A stretch of DNA of 64,000 bases from Apostichopus japonicus (Eukaryota > Echinodermata > Holothuroidea > Aspidochirotida > Stichopodidae): the NCBI RefSeq assembly GCF_037975245.1, contig NC_092566.1, forward strand, positions 10,103,501-10,167,500, given 5' to 3'. The position numbers and the translations under genes were made by a program. Below, in pieces: positions 1 to 64,000 of the stretch. Within the stretch, counting starts at the first letter, position 1. Each line of letters starts with the position of its first letter. The notes under the pieces are model-generated. The model did not search any database. It was given only the letters and a program-made list of their open reading frames with translations, and was not told the DNA's origin.

Positions 1-834
1 ATCTAGGACGATATATATATATATACAGTTGAAATCTACCGCCCCAGTATATTCACTCTCCCATTGTATTCTCTCTGTACCAAAAAACAAAACAAAAAAC
101 ACCCAAACACTTTCAGAATACTATTAAACAGATTCCTGAACACACAAGTTTGTAGAAACAAAAAACATATTTTGCTTTTTTCCATTTTGAAATTGTTCTT
201 TTACTCTTTCTTTCACTTTCTCATCAAAAGAAACACATCCTTGACAACTCCAGACAGTCAAGTTTTTTTTTCTTCTTATTCTTCTCGTTCTCATATCAAA
301 CAGTTGGTATATTTAAAGCATTTAATTATCATTTTTTGTTGTTTTTTTATCATTTATGACACACCCAGATAAAGATAGAGATCTCTGAATATAGAATTCA
401 TTCCATTTACAAAGTATGTACATTAATATTTACAAAAGATTCTCACTTCGTTCAGACAAAAAAAAATGTCTGGACATCTCTGACTACTTTTCCTATTCCA
501 CATTCCCATTTTCACTCGCTTGGAACCGTTGTTAAAGTTTTGAACCATATCATATACATATCAACCATTTTTATTTAAACTATTATTAAATAATCATTTT
601 TTTGTTGTTAATAATAAGTTAAGTCCAATAGTCTGCCAAGAAGATTTTAAATACATACACAAACCACTTGTATACAAACTTTTGTGCAAAGGGCATCTAC
701 CTTTGGTCAACTCGAGAGAAAAAAAACTACCACGACGAATTCTTGCTACCAACGACAAGAGGCTGGTAAGATGTATGACAAATATCTTGGCATATTGCTA
801 GTATAAAACACAAAAAAAGGTTGAAGCAAGCTAC

Positions 835-840
835 TTTATT
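835..840 (-). terminator. Candidate KAT6 polyadenylation signal AATAAA
   Basis: The minus strand reads AATAAA at 840-835. About 14-27 nt downstream it has a U/GU-rich stretch (TTTTTTTGTGTTTT), as expected for a cleavage site near 815-825. Other AATAAA-like hexamers exist near 572-577, so this is a choice, not proof. Confidence 0.45.
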
Positions 841-1106
841 AACTTCATGAATATTAATGAACTCTTCAATGGTGATCGATGAATAATGCTCTGAATATTG
901 TGACAATGTACAGTGATTAAACAGAAAAGCTTGCTAGATTACCGGAAAGCAAGGTAAGGTCGCCCCTGTTCATTTCCTGACATTCTACATCCAGAAACGA
1001 TGCTAGCGTTACATACCTCACACAACCAGAAGCTCACGGTAGGATCAGTTACTACAAATGTTAAATGTCTTGTTTGACAAGAACATGTGCAACAGCTGCA
1101 AACTTG

Positions 1107-1436
1107 TGTTACCTGTTGTGGTTATGTACAATAGCCACACACTGGTGTTACCTGTTGTGGTTATGTACAATAGCCACACACTGGTGTTACCTGTTGTGGT
1201 TATGTACAATAGCAACACACTGGTGTTACCTATTATGTACAATAGCCACACACTGTTGTTACCTGTTGTGGTTATGTACAATAGCCACACACTGTTGTTA
1301 CCTGTTGTGGTTATGTACAATAGCCACACACTGTTGTTACCTATTGTGGTTATGTACAATAGCCACACACTGGTGTTACCTATTGTGGTTATGTACAATA
1401 GCCACACACTGGTGTTACCTATTGTGGTTCTGTAGA
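1107..1436. repeat. 39-bp minisatellite, about 8.6 copies
   Basis: The unit starts TGTTACCTGTTGTGGTTATG and ends AGCCACACACTGG. Copies begin at 1107, 1146, 1185, 1224, 1257, 1296, 1335, 1374 and 1413 (partial). The fourth copy is 33 bp, with an internal 6-bp loss. Variants fall into blocks (CTGG or CTGT ends; CTGTTG or CTATTG), which shows recent spread of edge variants. The period is 13 codons, so several frames on both strands stay open and mimic repeat proteins. Confidence 0.95.
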
Positions 1437-2794
1437 CCTTCTGGTAATGCCTATGGCTATTCACATTGCTTTGGGACATTACTTCCAATCATGTGTAGTG
1501 GTTCAAATCCCCTCTATTGCAACAACCTCATAGTTTGCAGATTCTTTCAAATACAGACTACATTAATTTGCATACCTAAATAACACACACACCATTTCTA
1601 TTTTTTTTGTACATCTGATTCTAATAAAGTTAATGGTTATCTTTGATAGCAACAAAACTTGCAAAACATTGAGCTTTCAAGATGTGATCAGGGGTGGTGG
1701 ATATTTCATGAATGAAAACTTGTGGAATCGGTAGAGGGAATCTTCCAGCTTGCATCTATTTCCACCCCTCCCCCCACCCCCACTCCTCCCCCACACTCTT
1801 CTATGATTCCCTGAGCCTGAAACAATTAATACCCTTCCAATTATGCAGTAAGTTTTGCTCATTCTACCAAATAACAGTAACACATATTTTTTGCCTTGAA
1901 AAATTGGTTTTGGTCAAGTAAAAAAAAATGTTACTATCAGAAAAGTTGGGGGCGGGGGAAGGGTGGTATGTACTCTATTAATTGACTCAAATCTGATGAA
2001 AAATTGACTTGATGAGATAAATACACTTTTAAATACAGGGAAAATTAAATCAAATATTCACTATAAAGATACATCCCTCACAGCTACTAATCAATGTGTA
2101 ATTTGTATTTTGATTAGGAAATTACAAAACATTTCATTTTTTTTTTATCATTCTCAGATTCAGCACTGCACAAATTTAAAAAAAAAGAAAAAAAGACCAC
2201 TTAATCTGCACAAATATACAAACTTTGCTAAATTTTAATAAGTTTTGAATTTTTCTCTTGTTACTTTGTAAGTGCTAATTTGTAGACTGTCATTTCTGTC
2301 TTCAAATAGGGCATCGCTAGCCAAAAAAAAAAAAGAAGGTTTGTCTGGATTATAAAACTTGGCATGGCAGAATAGCAGAGTTGACTGTTAATAGTAAAAC
2401 CACTCCCTTGTTTTAAAAGTCATGTCTTGACAACTACTATCCATGTGGAGAATGATTATAACAGTATAACTCATGGACAAAACCCCTCTTAAAACGTGAA
2501 TTTTACATCTCACGAAAGGTCTGTGTTTACTAATGATTAACTGCATGTTTAACTGAAAAGTATAGGTCTTGATTCCACTACAAGTTAAGGGCGGTAACAA
2601 AGCAAAGGAACAATTATGTCACCCTTGCATACCATTAAGCAAAGCAAAAACAATGTACTTCTAGGATTACGATCTACTCATCTGACTAGAGAACTTTTGG
2701 GAAATACCAGCAACGACTTTTTGGATATTCTACGAAGCTCTTGTAGCTCTCTCGAAACTTAATTCAAAGTATCTAAAACTAAAACACAACGAGG

Positions 2795-62874
<60,080 letters not shown>

Positions 62875-62975
62875 CGTGCCATCCTCCAGGTGTAAGGGCA
62901 AATTCTATTCAAACCGAAATTACATCATCATTACTCCACAGTATGATCCTGGCTCTTGTTCAAAACACCGAATAT
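62875..62975 (-). other. KAT6: KAT6 5' UTR segment of exon 1
   Basis: Upstream of the ATG the minus strand shows a strong 3' splice site: a T/C-rich tract ending CCCCTGGCAG, with AG just beyond 62975. This suggests a 101-nt 5' UTR segment spliced to one or more non-coding upstream exons outside, or not recognised in, the window. The segment has stops in the coding frame. No promoter or CpG island is visible near it. Confidence 0.6.
62920..62931 (-). promoter_or_regulatory. Three-codon upstream ORF in the KAT6 5' UTR
   Basis: The minus strand reads ATGATGATGTAA, three tandem start codons followed at once by a stop, 45 nt before the KAT6 ATG. A minimal uORF of this kind could reduce initiation at the main start. 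It lies within the inferred 5' UTR; if splicing differs it would not be transcribed. Confidence 0.45.
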
Positions 62976-64000
62976 CTGCCAGGGGAAAACAATGATAAAA
63001 GAAAGATAAGAGTACTTGCAGCAACGACAACTAAGTGACTTACTATGTTAAAAAGTGGATAACCTGTTAAAAGGACCTGGTAGTCAAGGGCCCTGGTTAA
63101 CCACATGTATGAAACATATTGCCTAGTGCAGGGTAAGACTAAAAGATGTAACCAGAGCCAGTAAATAGATACATACAGTACTACTGCCTTAAATATGACT
63201 ATTTATTTTCATATCCAGTATTCACAGGGAATCATTTGGTACTCAAATTTTGAATTCCAGTTTTGAAGGCTCTGAAACGTCCCCTTAGAAATTCTATGAT
63301 TCCTTAGTACTTTGCACTTGTATAGCAATTGGCCCATTTTGAGTAGCACTTTGCCATGCGATACAGGATAAGTCAAACCCTGATTCACAGGACTTGGTCA
63401 CTGTGGGAATTACAAGGATAGTGTTACCTGTACTGTACTGTTTTAACTGGATTTCACATTTCTCCCAGACATGTGTGTATATATATACAGTCATGTACAT
63501 ACTTTAAACGTGTGTGACTAAAGTGAAAAAATGTGGGGCATAAGATGGTAATCATCCATTAAACTGTTTCTGCTACAGACACGTCTGGTGTTGTACCCTG
63601 TATGTCCACATAGAGCACTGCCATTATTGACTTAATTTAAGTCACAATATTCACAATATTTACTTAAAACGGACAAAGGTGATAGTTTACAGCTCCACAA
63701 TCAACAACTCATAACCATACTGTGGTTAACGGCAGTCTGAAAAGTGAACTTAAGTCACAATATTCACAAGTGTTGCTTCAATTGTTGAACCATCGGTTCA
63801 CAACAGCTGGCTGGCAAGATACATTCATGTACATGATTTCACTTTGGAGAGTGCACTCAAATAAGAAATATACTTAATTTCATTACTGTACTGTATGTCG
63901 ATGCTGTTCGACTTATCGTTAACTGTATACCATCAGTATTATCACTTTCTTTATAGAAATTTTACTGATAATTATGCCCTGTCTGGTCGGGTGATCCTCA
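62976..64000 (-). other. Upstream intron or flank of KAT6
   Basis: I see no coding sequence here. The stretch is AT-rich and should be the 3' part of a 5' UTR intron. A 19-bp direct repeat beginning TAAGTCACAATATTCAC occurs at 63638-63656 and 63751-63769. A short TA tract lies at 63477-63488. Confidence 0.5.

Larger units (their letters stand above)
1..2794 (-). other. KAT6: KAT6 3' UTR (part) and downstream flank
   Basis: The stretch after the stop codon is AT-rich with no convincing gene on either strand. With the poly(A) signal at 835-840, the 3' UTR would be about 2 kb (roughly 815-2794) and would include the 39-bp minisatellite at 1107-1436. Sequence below about 815 would then be intergenic. 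Short frames such as 64-372 (plus) are low-complexity and not supported. Confidence 0.6.

Noticed and set aside
1107-1436. CRISPR-like regular array
   Set aside because: Units are contiguous with no unique spacers, and the DNA is clearly from an animal.
1497-1511. B-box-like GGTTCAAATCC suggesting a tRNA gene
   Set aside because: No A box at the right distance and no T-stem or acceptor pairing.
1045-1583. Repeat-protein frames on both strands
   Set aside because: They come from the 39-bp minisatellite, whose period is a multiple of three; both strands and two plus-strand frames are open at once.

Overview
The window is intron-rich, AT-rich animal DNA. I can support one protein-coding gene: the minus-strand orthologue of the MYST histone lysine acetyltransferase KAT6A/KAT6B (MOZ/MORF; fly Enok). 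I rebuilt it by hand as 17 coding exons with compatible splice phases. It runs from ATG at 62874 to TGA at 2795 and encodes about 2,652 residues. The KAT6 identity is certain from the domain order. The organism is an inference: a marine invertebrate deuterostome, most likely an echinoderm, judged from protein similarity and the style of the repeats.

Layout in transcription order (right to left): part of a 5' UTR intron (62976-64000); a 101-nt 5' UTR segment with a three-codon uORF; exon 1 (paired N-terminal winged-helix/H15 domains, 62329-62874); a 16.4-kb intron 1 with a GC donor, a 1.8-kb tandem duplication and a ~140-bp satellite; exons 2-5 (double PHD finger, 38835-45940); exon 6 (long, Ser/Pro/Lys-rich, with a doubled KGLxDGLS motif); exons 7-14 (MYST acetyltransferase domain, 16182-30932); exons 15-16 (short linkers); and the giant exon 17 (2795-7561; basic, acidic and Met/Gln/Pro/Ser-rich tail). 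A plausible poly(A) signal lies at 835-840. A 39-bp minisatellite sits in the inferred 3' UTR.

The protein reads as one chromatin machine. The N-terminal domains bind DNA, the double PHD finger reads histone H3 tails, the MYST domain acetylates histone H3 with BRPF/ING5/MEAF6 partners, and the tail recruits transcription factors. Catalytic and zinc-binding residues are intact.

The introns hold no second gene that I recognise, but many mobile or structured sequences. These include a relic of a hammerhead ribozyme between TA arrays (Penelope-like type), three hAT-like non-autonomous elements with 8-bp target duplications, a 166-bp foldback, a CR1/L2-type LINE 3' end, tRNA-like SINE relics, a decayed copy of part of exon 13, and a satellite whose monomers carry nuclear-receptor DR4/DR1 half-sites beside a forkhead motif.
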